A stretch of 64,000 bases of DNA from Shimia sp. SK013 (GCF_001292625.1 NZ_LAJH01000009.1:930001-994000); one strand, 5' to 3'; positions 25,851 through 37,096 are shown, counted from the stretch's first letter. The notes: generated by a model not told the origin, from the sequence alone. Numbers and translations: made by a program.

Positions 25851-27707
25851 TCAGTCCTGAGCAATGACCCGCAAGCTCAGCTCCATCAACTGATCTGGCG
25901 CCGGCTCACTTGGGGCGTTCATCATCAGGTCTTCGGCGCGCTGGTTCATTGGGAACAGCATCACTTCGCGGATGTTGAGCTGATCAGCCAGCAGCATCAC
26001 GATGCGGTCCACACCAGCAGCACACCCGCCGTGGGGCGGTGCGCCGTAAGAGAAGGCTTTGTAAAGCGCGCCGAACCGGCTCTTCACTTCGGCCTCATCA
26101 TAGCCTGCGATCTCAAACGCTTTCAGCATCACGTCCGGCTTGTGGTTCCGGATCGCACCCGACACCAACTCATAGCCGTTACATGCCAGATCATACTGAT
26201 AGCCCAAGACCTTCAGCGGATCACCGTTCAACGCATCCAAACCGCCCTGCGGCATCGAGAACGGGTTGTGCTCAAAGTCGACCTTGCCGGTCTCCTCATC
26301 TGCTTCATAAATCGGGAAGTCCACGATCCATGCAAAGGCAAACCGGTTGGTGTCGGTCAGACCAAGCTCATCGCCAATCACGTTGCGCGCACGCCCCGCA
26401 ACCGGTTCAAAGGCTTTGGGTTTGCCGCCCAGGAAGAAGGCCGCATCACCGACTTTCAGACCCAGCTGCTGACGGATCGCCTCTGTGCGCTCGGGACCGA
26501 TATTCTTCGCGAGCGGTCCGGCGGCCTCTTCGCCCAGCACGATCTCGCCCGCTTTGATCTTGGCGTTCACGTCCTTGACGGAAATGCCCTGCTCTTGCGC
26601 AATGCTATCGGCCGACTGTTTGCGCCAGAAGATATAGCCCATGCCCGGCAAGCCTTCTTGCTGCGCGAATTTGTTCATGCGGTCACAGAATTTGCGCGAC
26701 CCACCTGTGGGCGCTGGAATGGCGCGCACTTCGGTGCCTTCTTGTTCCAACAGCTTGGCAAAGATCGCAAAACCGGAGCCTGCAAAATGCTCAGACACAA
26801 CTTGCATCTCAATCGGGTTGCGCAGGTCGGGCTTGTCGGAGCCATATTTCAGCGCTGCTTCGGCATAGGGAATCTGCGGCCATTCGTTCGGCGCATCCAC
26901 CTTGCGACCACCGCCGAACTCTTCAAACACACCCGCCAGAACCGGCGCGATGGTGTCAAAGACGTCTTGCTGCTCGACAAACGACATTTCCATATCGAGT
27001 TGATAGAAATCTGTGGGTGAGCGATCCGCACGCGGGTCTTCGTCACGGAAACACGGTGCGATCTGGAAATATTTGTCAAAGCCCGCAACCATCATCAGCT
27101 GTTTGAACTGCTGTGGCGCTTGCGGCAGCGCATAAAATTTGCCGGGGTGAATACGCGACGGCACAAGGAAATCGCGCGCACCTTCAGGGCTGGATGCGGT
27201 GATGATCGGCGTCTGATACTCGCGGAAGCCATTGCCCCACATACGCTTGCGCATGCTGGTCACAACGTCGGACCGCATAGTCATATTCTGCTGCATCTGC
27301 TCACGACGCAAATCAAGGAAGCGATACTTCAGGCGGGTCTCTTCAGGGTATTCCTGATCGCCAAACACCAGCAGCGGCAGCTCGTCAGCCGCGCCCAGTA
27401 CTTCGAGATCACGCACAAAGACTTCAACCTCACCGGTCGGAATTTTGTCGTTCACCAGATCGGCGTCACGGGCTTTGACGTTGCCGTCGATGCGGATACA
27501 CCACTCGCTGCGCACCTTTTCCATGTCGGCAAACACCGGGCTGTCGGGATCGCACAAAACCTGCGTGATGCCATAGTGGTCGCGCAGATCGACAAACAGG
27601 ATGCCGCCGTGATCGCGGATGCGATGCACCCAGCCGGACAGGCGGACGGTCTCGCCCACGTTGGATTTATTCAGGTCGGCGCAGGTATGGCTGCGAAAGG
27701 CGTGCAT
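25851..27707 (-). CDS. aspS: Aspartate--tRNA ligase (probably non-discriminating)
   Basis: Class IIb synthetase, 618 residues, bacterial type with GAD insertion. The N-terminal OB fold contains [19 protein letters not shown]; motif 2 includes [10 protein letters not shown] (about 220) and motif 3 the [11 protein letters not shown] region near 560. The His in RDHGG corresponds to the residue (H31 in Pseudomonas) associated with non-discriminating enzymes that also charge tRNA-Asn, later corrected by GatCAB; a known discriminating enzyme has Leu there. The gene is followed by a thioredoxin-like gene. Confidence 0.97.
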   Translation of the reverse strand: MHAFRSHTCADLNKSNVGETVRLSGWVHRIRDHGGILFVDLRDHYGITQVLCDPDSPVFADMEKVRSEWCIRIDGNVKARDADLVNDKIPTGEVEVFVRDLEVLGAADELPLLVFGDQEYPEETRLKYRFLDLRREQMQQNMTMRSDVVTSMRKRMWGNGFREYQTPIITASSPEGARDFLVPSRIHPGKFYALPQAPQQFKQLMMVAGFDKYFQIAPCFRDEDPRADRSPTDFYQLDMEMSFVEQQDVFDTIAPVLAGVFEEFGGGRKVDAPNEWPQIPYAEAALKYGSDKPDLRNPIEMQVVSEHFAGSGFAIFAKLLEQEGTEVRAIPAPTGGSRKFCDRMNKFAQQEGLPGMGYIFWRKQSADSIAQEQGISVKDVNAKIKAGEIVLGEEAAGPLAKNIGPERTEAIRQQLGLKVGDAAFFLGGKPKAFEPVAGRARNVIGDELGLTDTNRFAFAWIVDFPIYEADEETGKVDFEHNPFSMPQGGLDALNGDPLKVLGYQYDLACNGYELVSGAIRNHKPDVMLKAFEIAGYDEAEVKSRFGALYKAFSYGAPPHGGCAAGVDRIVMLLADQLNIREVMLFPMNQRAEDLMMNAPSEPAPDQLMELSLRVIAQD

Positions 27708-28062
27708 GTGCGGGCCCTCTTTCAGGGTGAATTACTACAGTCGCGCCGATACACCTGTTTGAGCGGCCAAAGTCAAGCCAACAGCCCGCCAAAGTGGCTC
27801 AAAACGGCCTGACCACCTTGCCTGATCGGAAAAACATGCCCAGCCCAGCACAAAAGGCGATTGCGATCGTGTGCAATGAAATTCCAAAGCCTCCGTCTTA
27901 GCCTCATTTTGTGCGTCAGTGATCTGGACATTTTCTTCCGGTCAGCCGAATCTGCGGGCTACCACCCCGTCCATTGAATGGTCTGATTTCGGCACGCCGA
28001 CGCGCCTCGACGCCCAAAAAACAATGAAATCACCCAAAATCCCGCTCCTAGAGCGATCCCCC
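27708..28062. other. Intergenic region between aspS and carB
   Basis: Divergent promoter region. The left part would hold the aspS promoter, the right part the carB promoter described separately. Open frames here (e.g. 27942-28202 minus) run antisense into carB and lack family resemblance. I see no RNA gene or repeat. Confidence 0.5.
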
Positions 28063-28090
28063 TTGCGCCTTTCTTTGTGATCCGTATAAC
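28063..28090 (+). promoter_or_regulatory. Candidate sigma-70 promoter of carB
   Basis: TTGCGC (28063-28068) and TATAAC (28085-28090) are separated by 16 bp. A start near 28097 would leave a leader of about 53 nt before the carB ATG. Confidence 0.45.
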
Positions 28091-28149
28091 CCACGACAAT
28101 TTGCGCATACGGCGACAGCTGCCCGTCGCCTCCAAGCCCGAGGTCCACC

Positions 28150-31100
28150 ATGCCAAAAAGAACAGACATCTCCTCGATCATGATCATCGGGGCTGGCCCC
28201 ATTGTGATTGGCCAAGCCTGCGAGTTTGACTACTCCGGCGCTCAGGCATGTAAGGCCCTGCGTGAAGAAGGCTATCGCGTCATTCTGGTGAACTCCAACC
28301 CAGCCACAATTATGACCGATCCCGATATGGCGGACGCGACCTACATCGAACCGATCACCCCCGAGTTTGTCGCCAAGATCATCGAAAAAGAACGTCCCGA
28401 CGCGTTGCTGCCGACTATGGGCGGCCAGACCGGCCTTAACACTGCTCTCGCGGTTGAGGAAATGGGCGTGCTCGAAAAATTCGGCGTTGAAATGATCGGC
28501 GCGGATCGCGACGCCATCGAAATGGCCGAAGACCGCAAACTTTTCCGCGAAGCCATGGACCGGCTTGGCATCGAAAACCCGCGCGCCTCAATCGTGACCG
28601 CTCCGAAACGTGACGACGGCTCGACCGACCTTGACGAAGGCGTGCGTCTGGCGCTGGCAGAACTCGATGACATCGGTCTTCCGGCGATCATCCGCCCGGC
28701 CTTTACCATGGGCGGCACCGGTGGTGGCGTGGCTTATAACCGCGAAGATTACCTCCACTTCTGTCGCACCGGCATGGATGCCTCTCCCGTCAACCAGATC
28801 CTTGTCGATGAATCGTTGCTGGGTTGGAAAGAATTCGAAATGGAGGTCGTGCGCGACCGCGCCGACAACGCCATCATCGTCTGCGCCATTGAAAACATCG
28901 ACCCGATGGGCGTGCACACGGGTGACTCCATCACCGTGGCCCCAGCGCTGACGCTGACCGACAAAGAGTATCAGGTCATGCGCAACCACTCGATCGCAGT
29001 TCTGCGCGAAATCGGCGTGGAAACAGGTGGCTCCAATGTGCAATGGGCGGTGAACCCTGCTGACGGCCGCATGGTTGTGATCGAAATGAACCCGCGTGTG
29101 TCCCGCTCATCCGCTTTGGCGTCCAAGGCCACTGGCTTCCCGATTGCCAAGATCGCTGCGAAACTGGCCGTCGGCTTCACGCTGGACGAACTCGACAACG
29201 ACATCACCAAAGTAACCCCTGCGTCTTTTGAGCCGACAATCGACTATGTCGTCACCAAAATCCCGAAATTTGCTTTCGAAAAATTCCCCGGCGCCGAGCC
29301 ATATCTGACCACCGCGATGAAATCCGTGGGCGAGACAATGGCCATCGGCCGCACCATCCACGAGTCCTTGCAAAAAGCTCTGGCCTCGATGGAGAGCGGG
29401 CTAACCGGATTTGACGAAGTGGAAATCGAAGGCGCCGACGACACCTCGCTGGGCCGCGCTATGGTCATCAAAGCCATCAGCGTCGCCACCCCGGACCGCA
29501 TGCGCACCATCGCGCAGGCCATGCGCCACGGCCTGACCAACGAAGAAATCCACGACGTCACCATGTTTGACCCGTGGTTCCTTGACCGTATCCGCGAAAT
29601 CGTCGACGCCGAGGCGGACGTGCGCGCTTCTGGTTTGCCCCTGACCGAGGACGGCCTGCGCCGCCTCAAAATGCTCGGTTTTACCGACGCCCGCCTCGCC
29701 ACTCTGTCCGGCCGCGACGAAGACAATGTGCGCCGCGCCCGCCAGAACCTTGGCGTAACCGCCGTCTTCAAACGCATCGATACCTGCGCCGCCGAGTTTG
29801 AGGCGCAAACACCTTATATGTACTCCACCTACGAGGCCCCGATGATGGGCGACGTAGAATGCGAAGCGCGGCCATCGGACCGCAAAAAAGTTGTGATCCT
29901 TGGGGGCGGCCCCAACCGCATCGGTCAGGGTATCGAGTTTGATTACTGCTGCTGTCACGCTTGCTATGCGCTGACCGAGCAGGGCTATGAAACCATCATG
30001 ATCAACTGCAACCCCGAAACCGTGTCGACAGACTATGACACTTCGGATCGCTTGTATTTTGAACCACTGACGTTTGAACACGTCATGGAAATCCTGCGTG
30101 TCGAACAGGACAACGGCACGCTTCATGGCGTGATCGTGCAATTCGGCGGCCAAACACCGCTGAAACTGGCAAACGCGCTGCAAAACGAAGGCATCCCGAT
30201 CCTCGGCACCACGCCTGACGCCATTGATCTCGCCGAAGATCGTGAGCGTTTTCAAGCGCTTGTGAATGAACTCAATCTCAAGCAGCCTAACAATGGCATC
30301 GCCTCCACTGACGCCGAAGCGATCGTGATTGCCGGCAAGATTGGCTTCCCGCTGGTGATCCGCCCGTCCTATGTGCTGGGTGGCCGCGCGATGGAAATCG
30401 TGCGCGACATGGCGCAACTGGAACGCTATATCGCCGAGGCCGTGGTTGTGTCCGGCGACAGTCCGGTTCTGCTGGACAGCTATCTTGATGGCGCGGTCGA
30501 ACTCGACGTGGATGCGCTCTGTGATGGCAAGGATGTGCACATCACCGGCATCATGCAGCACATCGAAGAGGCAGGCGTGCACTCCGGCGACAGCGCTTGC
30601 TCGCTGCCACCTTACTCGCTGGACGAAGACATTATTGCCGAGATCGAACGTCAGACCCACGCGCTCGCAATTGCGCTGAATGTTGTGGGTTTGATGAACG
30701 TGCAGTTCGCCGTGAAAAGCGGTGAAATCTACCTCATCGAGGTCAACCCGCGCGCCTCGCGTACGGTGCCGTTTGTGGCAAAATCCACCGACAGCGCCAT
30801 CGCCTCGATTGCAGCGCGCATCATGGCTGGCGAAAAACTCGCCGACTTCCCCAAGCGCCCCCCCTACAAAGAGGGTGACACGACCAAGGATCAACCAATC
30901 GCTGACCAGATGACGTTGGCCGACCCGAACATGCCGTGGTTCTCCGTCAAAGAGGCCGTGCTGCCTTTTGCCCGCTTCCCCGGCGTTGACACCATATTGG
31001 GCCCAGAAATGCGCTCAACCGGCGAAGTCATGGGCTGGGACCGCAGTTTCCCGCGTGCCTTTCTAAAGGCTCAGATGGGCGCAGGCATGCACCTGCCTGA

Positions 31101-31491
31101 ATCGGGCAAGGTCTTCTTCTCGATCAAAGATGCCGACAAAACGCCAGACCTGGTGGAAACCGCGCAAACCCTGATCGATCTGGGCTTTGGCATTGTCGCC
31201 ACGCGCGGCACTGCGGGTTTCCTGAACGGCGAAAACATCGCCTGCGATGTGGTCAACAAAGTTTATGAGGGCCGCCCCAACGTGGTCGACATGCTCAAGG
31301 ACGGCCAAATCTCGCTGGTGATGAACACCACCGAAGACACCCAAGCCGTTGAAGACAGTCGCGAAATCCGCGCCGTCGCGCTCTACGACAGGATTCCCTA
31401 CTTCACCACCGCAGCCGCCAGCCATGCCGCCGCTCAGGCCATGCAAGCGATGCGCGAAGAGGATCTGGAAGTGCGCAGCCTGCAAGGTTAA
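28150..31491 (+). CDS. carB: Carbamoyl-phosphate synthase large subunit
   Basis: Makes carbamoyl phosphate for arginine and pyrimidine synthesis with the CarA glutaminase subunit. Its 1113 residues show the duplicated ATP-grasp layout: first half begins [29 protein letters not shown], second half begins [20 protein letters not shown] (about 577). Each half has a glycine-rich loop ([23 protein letters not shown]) and a metal-binding [14 protein letters not shown]-type segment. The C-terminal MGS-like allosteric domain follows ([17 protein letters not shown]). carA is not in the window. Confidence 0.98.
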   Translation: MPKRTDISSIMIIGAGPIVIGQACEFDYSGAQACKALREEGYRVILVNSNPATIMTDPDMADATYIEPITPEFVAKIIEKERPDALLPTMGGQTGLNTALAVEEMGVLEKFGVEMIGADRDAIEMAEDRKLFREAMDRLGIENPRASIVTAPKRDDGSTDLDEGVRLALAELDDIGLPAIIRPAFTMGGTGGGVAYNREDYLHFCRTGMDASPVNQILVDESLLGWKEFEMEVVRDRADNAIIVCAIENIDPMGVHTGDSITVAPALTLTDKEYQVMRNHSIAVLREIGVETGGSNVQWAVNPADGRMVVIEMNPRVSRSSALASKATGFPIAKIAAKLAVGFTLDELDNDITKVTPASFEPTIDYVVTKIPKFAFEKFPGAEPYLTTAMKSVGETMAIGRTIHESLQKALASMESGLTGFDEVEIEGADDTSLGRAMVIKAISVATPDRMRTIAQAMRHGLTNEEIHDVTMFDPWFLDRIREIVDAEADVRASGLPLTEDGLRRLKMLGFTDARLATLSGRDEDNVRRARQNLGVTAVFKRIDTCAAEFEAQTPYMYSTYEAPMMGDVECEARPSDRKKVVILGGGPNRIGQGIEFDYCCCHACYALTEQGYETIMINCNPETVSTDYDTSDRLYFEPLTFEHVMEILRVEQDNGTLHGVIVQFGGQTPLKLANALQNEGIPILGTTPDAIDLAEDRERFQALVNELNLKQPNNGIASTDAEAIVIAGKIGFPLVIRPSYVLGGRAMEIVRDMAQLERYIAEAVVVSGDSPVLLDSYLDGAVELDVDALCDGKDVHITGIMQHIEEAGVHSGDSACSLPPYSLDEDIIAEIERQTHALAIALNVVGLMNVQFAVKSGEIYLIEVNPRASRTVPFVAKSTDSAIASIAARIMAGEKLADFPKRPPYKEGDTTKDQPIADQMTLADPNMPWFSVKEAVLPFARFPGVDTILGPEMRSTGEVMGWDRSFPRAFLKAQMGAGMHLPESGKVFFSIKDADKTPDLVETAQTLIDLGFGIVATRGTAGFLNGENIACDVVNKVYEGRPNVVDMLKDGQISLVMNTTEDTQAVEDSREIRAVALYDRIPYFTTAAASHAAAQAMQAMREEDLEVRSLQG

Positions 31492-31517
31492 GGCGCACAC
31501 GCACTTCAAAACCAGTC

Positions 31518-31548
31518 AAAAAGCCGGGCGCCTCACGTCCGGCTTTTT
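31518..31548 (+). terminator. Rho-independent terminator of carB
   Basis: AAAAAGCCGG (31518-31527) pairs with CCGGCTTTTT (31539-31548) around an 11-nt loop, 27 bp after the carB stop, ending in five T. Confidence 0.85.
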
Positions 31549-31780
31549 AACGCGGCGGCTTCAAGACAGCGTCCTGCGCAAAGACGAAATGTTCAAACGC
31601 AACGCCACCCAAAACGCCGGTGCCACGCTTGCCACGCTGCAAGGTATTGTCCTTTTGGGGGCTGCGACCCCACCCAAAAAGCTGCACCCCGATCCGCAAT
31701 ACAATCGACACCCATGTTGCCCAATTCGACAAAACACAGGACAGCCTCCTATGGCTGTTCCTTTTCATTCCCAAGCCTGC
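31549..31780. other. Intergenic region between carB and Hsp70-like gene
   Basis: Together with flanking signals this fills the 350 bp between carB and the Hsp70-like gene. A second weak hairpin, TTTTGGG (31653-31659) with CCCAAAA (31673-31679), is visible. No convincing gene. Confidence 0.45.
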
Positions 31781-31809
31781 TTGACAGACGGTGGCGACGG
31801 TCGTAGGTC
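31781..31809 (+). promoter_or_regulatory. Candidate promoter of Hsp70-like gene
   Basis: A perfect -35 TTGACA (31781-31786), 17-bp spacer and TAGGTC as -10 (31804-31809). Transcription would begin near 31816, 26 bp before the ATG at 31842. Confidence 0.5.
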
Positions 31810-31841
31810 TCGCCGCCTTCAAAACCGCAAAAGGCAAGGCC

Positions 31842-33086
31842 ATGACACGCGCGTTGGGCATCGACTTCGGCACCTCAAACTCCGCTGCCGGCTTTATGCA
31901 GGACGGCCACCCGAGGCTGATCACATTTGACGGCGGCAACACCACTCTGCCCACCACGTTTTTTTTCGACTTTGAGACGCGCAAAACCCTCTTGGGAGAG
32001 CCCGCCAATCAGGCGCTGCTCGAAGGGCTGGAAGGCCGCTTTATGCGCGCCCTTAAACGTGTGCTGGGCACCGGCCTGATGCATGAAAAGCGCCAGATTC
32101 TGAACACGCGCGTGACGTTTGTCGACATTATCGCCCGCTTCCTGCGCCACATCAAAACCCAGGCCGAAATCCAAACCGGCCTGACGTTTGAACACGCCGT
32201 TTCCGGCCGCCCTGTTGTCTTTCACGGCACAGGCGATGCACGCGAACAACAGGCCGAAGACGACCTGCGCGACTGTTATCTCGCGGCAGGGTTTACTGAC
32301 GTAACCTTTTTGGCCGAACCCGAAGCCGCCGCCATCGCAGATGGCGCTTTGGTGGATGGCAAGGGCATCGGCCTGATTGTGGATATTGGCGGCGGCACCT
32401 CGGACTTTTCGCTGTTCCGCACTCACGACGGCACCGTCGACATTCTTGCCAATCATGGCGTGCGCATTGGCGGTACCGACTTTGACCGCGCACTGAGCTT
32501 TGCCGAGGTTATGCCCTACTTTGGCAAAGGCAGCCTGCTGCGCGATCACTTCGGCCCCGGCCGCTTCCCGACGCCAAATGCGATCTTCAATGATCTGGCA
32601 ACATGGGAAAAAATCCCATTCCTTTACACCGCACAAACCCAGCGCAAGGTCGCGGAGATGTCAAAACAGGCAGAGGAGCCGGCAAAACTCTCTCGTCTGG
32701 CAGATGTGCTGCGCGATGAACTCGCGCACGATATCGCCTTTGCTACCGAGACCGGAAAAATTGCCGCCAACCGGAACGCCGACGCCTCAGCGATCGACCT
32801 TTCGCAAATCGAGCGCAACCTGACCGTCCCGCTGCCGCCAAGCAAACTCACCGAGATCCTCTCCCCCTATGGCGCCGACATGCGCAAGGGCGTGAATGAC
32901 ACGCTGGACATGGCCGGACTTCAGGCAGATCAAATCGACCGTGTGATCTATGTCGGCGGATCAAGTTTGCTGAACGTGGTGTCTGACGCGGTCAAGTCCG
33001 TGACGCCCAACGCAGACCACAGTCTCTCCGAGGTGTTCACAGCAGTGACCGACGGGTTGGCGCGCGCAACGAACCGGCCAATTTAG
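31842..33086 (+). CDS. Hsp70 family protein, YegD-like
   Basis: A 414-residue actin-fold ATPase without the substrate-binding lid of DnaK. Nucleotide motifs are GIDFGTSNSAAG (residues 6-17), EPEAAAIADG (about 163), VDIGGGTSDFSLF (about 183) and YVGGSSLLN (about 369). This domain set and length match E. coli YegD, a predicted chaperone-related ATPase of unknown partner. The ATG at 31842 is preferred because GIDFGTSN belongs near the N-terminus; the longer frame to 31791 adds nothing conserved. No DnaJ-like partner is adjacent. Confidence 0.9.
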   Translation: MTRALGIDFGTSNSAAGFMQDGHPRLITFDGGNTTLPTTFFFDFETRKTLLGEPANQALLEGLEGRFMRALKRVLGTGLMHEKRQILNTRVTFVDIIARFLRHIKTQAEIQTGLTFEHAVSGRPVVFHGTGDAREQQAEDDLRDCYLAAGFTDVTFLAEPEAAAIADGALVDGKGIGLIVDIGGGTSDFSLFRTHDGTVDILANHGVRIGGTDFDRALSFAEVMPYFGKGSLLRDHFGPGRFPTPNAIFNDLATWEKIPFLYTAQTQRKVAEMSKQAEEPAKLSRLADVLRDELAHDIAFATETGKIAANRNADASAIDLSQIERNLTVPLPPSKLTEILSPYGADMRKGVNDTLDMAGLQADQIDRVIYVGGSSLLNVVSDAVKSVTPNADHSLSEVFTAVTDGLARATNRPI

Positions 33087-33101
33087 GCCCGAACACCATT
33101 C

Positions 33102-34379
33102 CTACGACGGCGCTGGCAAAAGCCTCAACTCCGCCGCCCGCGCATGACCTTCCATGCCTTCAATGCGGCTGATCTTTGCCGTGCGCATGGCCAGATCATG
33201 CGACGCCTGTGGTGTGCACCGCTGCCACGTAACGGTCTTGGTGAACTTGTGAACCGACAGCCCCCCAGTGTATCTGGCCGCGCCATCGGTCGGTAACACA
33301 TGGTTGGGACCAGAGGTCTTATCGCCAAAGGACACCGTGGTTTCCGCGCCCAAAAACAGCGATCCATAGGCCGACAACCGATCCAACCACCAATCAAGAT
33401 CATCCGCCTGAACCTGAAGATGTTCCGGCGCGTATCGGTCCGACACCTGCGCCGCTTCTTCTCTCGTGTCGCACACAATAACTTCGGCGCGCTCCGCCCA
33501 CGCGGTGCGGGCAGCCGTCGCATTCGGCTCCGGCAAACTGTCAATGAGGGGATGCACACGCGCCATGACATCATTGGCCAGCGCCGCGTCTGTGCTCACC
33601 AGCCAGACCGGACTGTCGACGCCATGTTCGGCTTGACTGACCAGATCCCAAGCGACGGTTTCTGCCGATGCCGTGTGATCCGCAATCACCAGTGAATCCG
33701 TCGGACCTGCGAACATATCAATGCCCACCTTGCCAAACAGCAGCCGTTTTGCCTCCGCCACGTAAGAATTTCCAGGCCCCACCAGAATGTCTGCAGGTTG
33801 GGCATCAAACAGCCCCTGTGCCATCGCCGCAATGCCCTGAACACCACCCAAATTCAAGATCACATCAGCCCCGCTCAGATCCATCGCATACACAATTGCG
33901 TCGGGAATTCCTGTCTCAGGTCGGGTCGGTGACACTGCGGTGATGTTCGGAACACCAGCGACTTTTGCCGTGGTGATCGTCATCAGAGCGCTGGCAATAT
34001 GGCTGTATCGCCCACCGGGAACGTAACACCCTGCACTCGACACCGGGATCTGCTTTTGCCCGGCGATCAGCCCCGGCATCACCTCGATTTCAAATTCCCC
34101 CACTGTGGCAAGTTGCGCTTCTGCAAACCGGCGAATGTTGGCATGGGCAAACCCGATGTCTTCCTTCAAGTCCTGCGGCACCCGCGCGCAAGCGGCTTTG
34201 CGGTCGACGTCCGACAACACAATGTCGCCGGTCCACCCATCCAATTGCTTTGCATACCGCCGAACCGCGTCTTCACCTTCGCGTTCAATGTTGGTCAGCA
34301 TGATTTGCACCAAGTCGCGGATGTCGCTGCCTTCCGACACAGGACGCGGACCAGCTTTTTTCAGATAGATAATCGCCAT
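33102..34379 (-). CDS. HisD-family NAD-dependent dehydrogenase, not in a his operon
   Basis: A 425-residue member of the histidinol dehydrogenase fold. All zinc and catalytic residues of HisD appear conserved: QAEH in SQAEHGVDSP (about 248), EH in YAPEHLQV (about 315), Asp in FGDKTSGPNHVLP and the last His in EGMEGHARAAEL. The neighbourhood has no other his genes; next is a GcvT-fused DMGDH-like enzyme. HisD paralogues outside his operons include HpsN, the sulfopropanediol dehydrogenase of marine bacteria, and others of unknown substrate. The general reaction, NAD-linked four-electron oxidation of an alcohol to an acid, is likely; the substrate is not readable. Confidence 0.85.
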   Translation of the reverse strand: MAIIYLKKAGPRPVSEGSDIRDLVQIMLTNIEREGEDAVRRYAKQLDGWTGDIVLSDVDRKAACARVPQDLKEDIGFAHANIRRFAEAQLATVGEFEIEVMPGLIAGQKQIPVSSAGCYVPGGRYSHIASALMTITTAKVAGVPNITAVSPTRPETGIPDAIVYAMDLSGADVILNLGGVQGIAAMAQGLFDAQPADILVGPGNSYVAEAKRLLFGKVGIDMFAGPTDSLVIADHTASAETVAWDLVSQAEHGVDSPVWLVSTDAALANDVMARVHPLIDSLPEPNATAARTAWAERAEVIVCDTREEAAQVSDRYAPEHLQVQADDLDWWLDRLSAYGSLFLGAETTVSFGDKTSGPNHVLPTDGAARYTGGLSVHKFTKTVTWQRCTPQASHDLAMRTAKISRIEGMEGHARAAELRLLPAPS

Positions 34380-34455
34380 CTCGTCAACTCACTTTGTTCG
34401 CGTGTCGCCACGCTCCTATTCGGGCCGCGCCCTCAATTCTGTTCGGGGTCTCCCC

Positions 34456-36891
34456 CTACCCTCTGATCCGGGAAAACTCCGGATCATACGGCGACGGCGC
34501 AATGACCGTGGCCTCAACAAGTGTCCCGCAAAGATCCAATTGCGCCGAATTTCCATCGACTGCCATTTCGGGATCAACAAACGCATAGGCCAGGTTCAGA
34601 CCCGTCCGATGCCCCCAGTCACCTGAAGTCACCGTGCCCACCACCGCGTCATCTCGCATCAACGAAGCACCGCCGTGCGCAGGCGCATGGGTGGCATCAA
34701 CCTTGAGCGTCACCAGTTTCTTACGCGGCCCCGCCACCTGCCGTTCCAGCAACGCGGCTTTGCCAATGAAATCAGCTTTCTCGAGCTTCACAAACCGCTC
34801 AAGCCCTGTCTCAAACGGGTCAAACTCGGTCAACAGATCGGCTTTCCAGTGCAAAAACCCTTTCTCCATGCGCATCGCATCCACCGCGCGGGCGCCAAAC
34901 AGCGTCATCCCGTGGGCTACACCGGCTTCCCGCAAGGCCAGATACGCTGCATAAAGCGAGGCATTGGGAACATGGATTTCATATGCCAGCTCACCGGAAA
35001 AGCTGACGCCCAACACGGTGGCCGGTGCATATCCAATGAAACACTCGCGCACCGACAGCCAAGGAAACGCCTCCTTGGACCAATCGCCGCGCGCGGAGGC
35101 GGACAGCACATCCCGCGCCTTGGGCCCAGCCAACACAAGGATCGTGAAATCATTGGTCAAACTGCGGATTTGAACGTCCTCATCCGCGCCCAAATGGCTT
35201 TGCAGCCAATCCATGTCGTGCAATTCACTGGCCGCCGCCGATCCATACCAAACCCGACCCGGGCCGCGCTCGCTGGCGGCGATATTGGCAATCGTCGCCT
35301 CGCCCTTGATCATGCCGTGAGCGTTCAACAAATACCCAAGCCCGACGCGCCCGTCCCGCTTGGTGACCGTGCCACAGAACATCCGATCCAAGAACGCATG
35401 CCGGTCTGCGCCGGTGATCTCAAACCGGTTAAACCCGTTGACCTCACACAGACCAACGTTGTCTTGCACGTTCTTCACCTCGGCTGCGACGACGTCAAAA
35501 GCTTCGTCAAACCCGAACCCAAGCGTCGGATGAAAATCTGGTGTCGGCTTGATGTACTCAACCCGCTCCCAACCATTCACCACGGTGAATTCCGCACCTT
35601 CGGCTGCGAAAACCGGCGTCAAAGGTGTGGTGCGCGCGTTGCGCCCCGCTGGGCGGTGCTCATGCGGAAAATGAAACCGGAATTCGTTTTGGTAATCTTC
35701 GATCGCTTTCAACGCGGTCAACTCGACATTGGTGTGGCCCGCAAAGCGGCGCGGATCAATGCACCACGTGTCATACTGCGCTTCACCATGGACGATCTGT
35801 TGCGCCAAAAGCCAGCCATGACCACCCCCCTCGCCCAATCCAGCGCGCAGCCCGATGATGCAAAACGCGTTGCGCTTGCCCGGGATCGGCCCAACCAGCG
35901 GCGCGCCGTCGATTGTGTATGTGATCGGCCCATTCACCACCGTATGGATACCGACGTCCGCCAGCGCGGGCATTCGCTCAAACGCCCCCTCAAGCACATC
36001 CATGACCCTTTCAAGATCATCCGGACACAGCGCGTTGACAAAATTCGGGTCAATCCCGTCCATGCCCCACGTCTTGCAGTCCTGTTCATAAAACCCGACC
36101 AAAAGGCCGTTCTTTTCCTGTCGGCAATAATAGTCGCTGATCGGGCAGCGGATCAGCGGCATTCGATGCCCCGCGTCTTTGATCGCAGGGATGTCTTCCG
36201 TCAGAAAATACTGATGCTCCATCGACGCCACCGGATGATGCACACCCATCATCGCGCCGACCTCGTTCACCCGATACCCGCCCGCATTGACAACGATATC
36301 GCAATCAATATCGCCATGTTCTGTGTGCACCGTCCATGTATCGTCTTTGTGTTGGGTCAGGCCTGTAACGGGCGTGTTGCGATAGACCTCAGCACCGGCC
36401 TTGCGCGCGCGCCGCGCCAGCGCCTGACACAACTGTGCGGGATCAATGTCGCCATCCAGCGGATCCCAAAGACCGCCGATCATATTCTCGGTCGAGATCA
36501 GCGGATGCCGCCGCGCGCATTCTTCGGCATTGAGCACCTCAAAATGCACGTCCATCCCGCGGGCCATTGACGCAAAATGCCGATACCCCTGCATCTGCGC
36601 CTCTGTGTTGGCCAAACGCATGCCCCCATCCCCATGATGGTAATTGATCGGATACTCCGGATCTTCAGCCAGCTCTTTGTAGAGGTTGATCGAATGAGTT
36701 TTCAGCCCCACCATGGTCTGGTTCATGCCAAAATTTGTCACCTGAGCCGCAGAATGCCACGTTGTGCCACTGGTCAACTCATTGCGCTCAACCAACACCA
36801 CATCGCTCCACCCCTCCTGAGTGAGGTGATACAGCGTTGAGCAGCCTGCAATGCCGCCGCCAATGACGACCACTTTGGTGCGCGATTTCAT
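34456..36891 (-). CDS. GcvT-fused FAD-dependent oxidoreductase, dimethylglycine/sarcosine dehydrogenase-like
   Basis: An 811-residue protein with the DMGDH architecture: N-terminal DAO domain with VVVIGGGIAGCSTLYHL and TSGTTWHSAAQ. The His at residue 46 matches the residue that covalently binds FAD in this family. An FAO-M middle region follows, then a GcvT-like folate-binding domain (from about 430, GFNRFEITGADRHAFLDRM) and a GcvT C-terminal barrel (about 710 on). Such enzymes demethylate dimethylglycine, sarcosine or related N-methyl compounds using tetrahydrofolate. GGAGG precedes the ATG. The companion HisD-like gene is 76 bp downstream. Confidence 0.88.
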   Translation of the reverse strand: MKSRTKVVVIGGGIAGCSTLYHLTQEGWSDVVLVERNELTSGTTWHSAAQVTNFGMNQTMVGLKTHSINLYKELAEDPEYPINYHHGDGGMRLANTEAQMQGYRHFASMARGMDVHFEVLNAEECARRHPLISTENMIGGLWDPLDGDIDPAQLCQALARRARKAGAEVYRNTPVTGLTQHKDDTWTVHTEHGDIDCDIVVNAGGYRVNEVGAMMGVHHPVASMEHQYFLTEDIPAIKDAGHRMPLIRCPISDYYCRQEKNGLLVGFYEQDCKTWGMDGIDPNFVNALCPDDLERVMDVLEGAFERMPALADVGIHTVVNGPITYTIDGAPLVGPIPGKRNAFCIIGLRAGLGEGGGHGWLLAQQIVHGEAQYDTWCIDPRRFAGHTNVELTALKAIEDYQNEFRFHFPHEHRPAGRNARTTPLTPVFAAEGAEFTVVNGWERVEYIKPTPDFHPTLGFGFDEAFDVVAAEVKNVQDNVGLCEVNGFNRFEITGADRHAFLDRMFCGTVTKRDGRVGLGYLLNAHGMIKGEATIANIAASERGPGRVWYGSAAASELHDMDWLQSHLGADEDVQIRSLTNDFTILVLAGPKARDVLSASARGDWSKEAFPWLSVRECFIGYAPATVLGVSFSGELAYEIHVPNASLYAAYLALREAGVAHGMTLFGARAVDAMRMEKGFLHWKADLLTEFDPFETGLERFVKLEKADFIGKAALLERQVAGPRKKLVTLKVDATHAPAHGGASLMRDDAVVGTVTSGDWGHRTGLNLAYAFVDPEMAVDGNSAQLDLCGTLVEATVIAPSPYDPEFSRIRG

Positions 36892-37056
36892 ATGACATGC
36901 CTCCAGCTAAGCGTTCCGCTGAAAGAGGCGCAAATATTTGCACACTGCAATGCTCAGGCCGACAATTCAAAAACACCAAATATTGTTTTCGGCTTTTCCA
37001 AAGCAAAGCTCAGGTAAGCGCAAAGCTAAAATCGCAACGGAGCGTCCATGAAACGC

Positions 37057-37084
37057 AAAAAAGGGGCCCCGAAAGGCCCCAATT
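37057..37084 (-). terminator. Terminator of the acyl-CoA dehydrogenase gene
   Basis: GGGGCC (37063-37068) pairs with GGCCCC (37075-37080) around CCGAAA; on the minus strand a run of six T follows. It lies about 55 bp after the stop at 37137. Confidence 0.75.
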
Positions 37085-37096
37085 TTCGCACTGTCG

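Noticed and set aside
29401-30894. 497-codon open frame antisense to carB
   Set aside because: Same kind of shadow; carB is complete and highly conserved on the other strand.
34675-36570. 631-codon open frame on the plus strand antisense to the DMGDH-like gene
   Set aside because: It is a shadow caused by GC-rich codon bias; the minus-strand protein has complete family motifs and the shadow has none.
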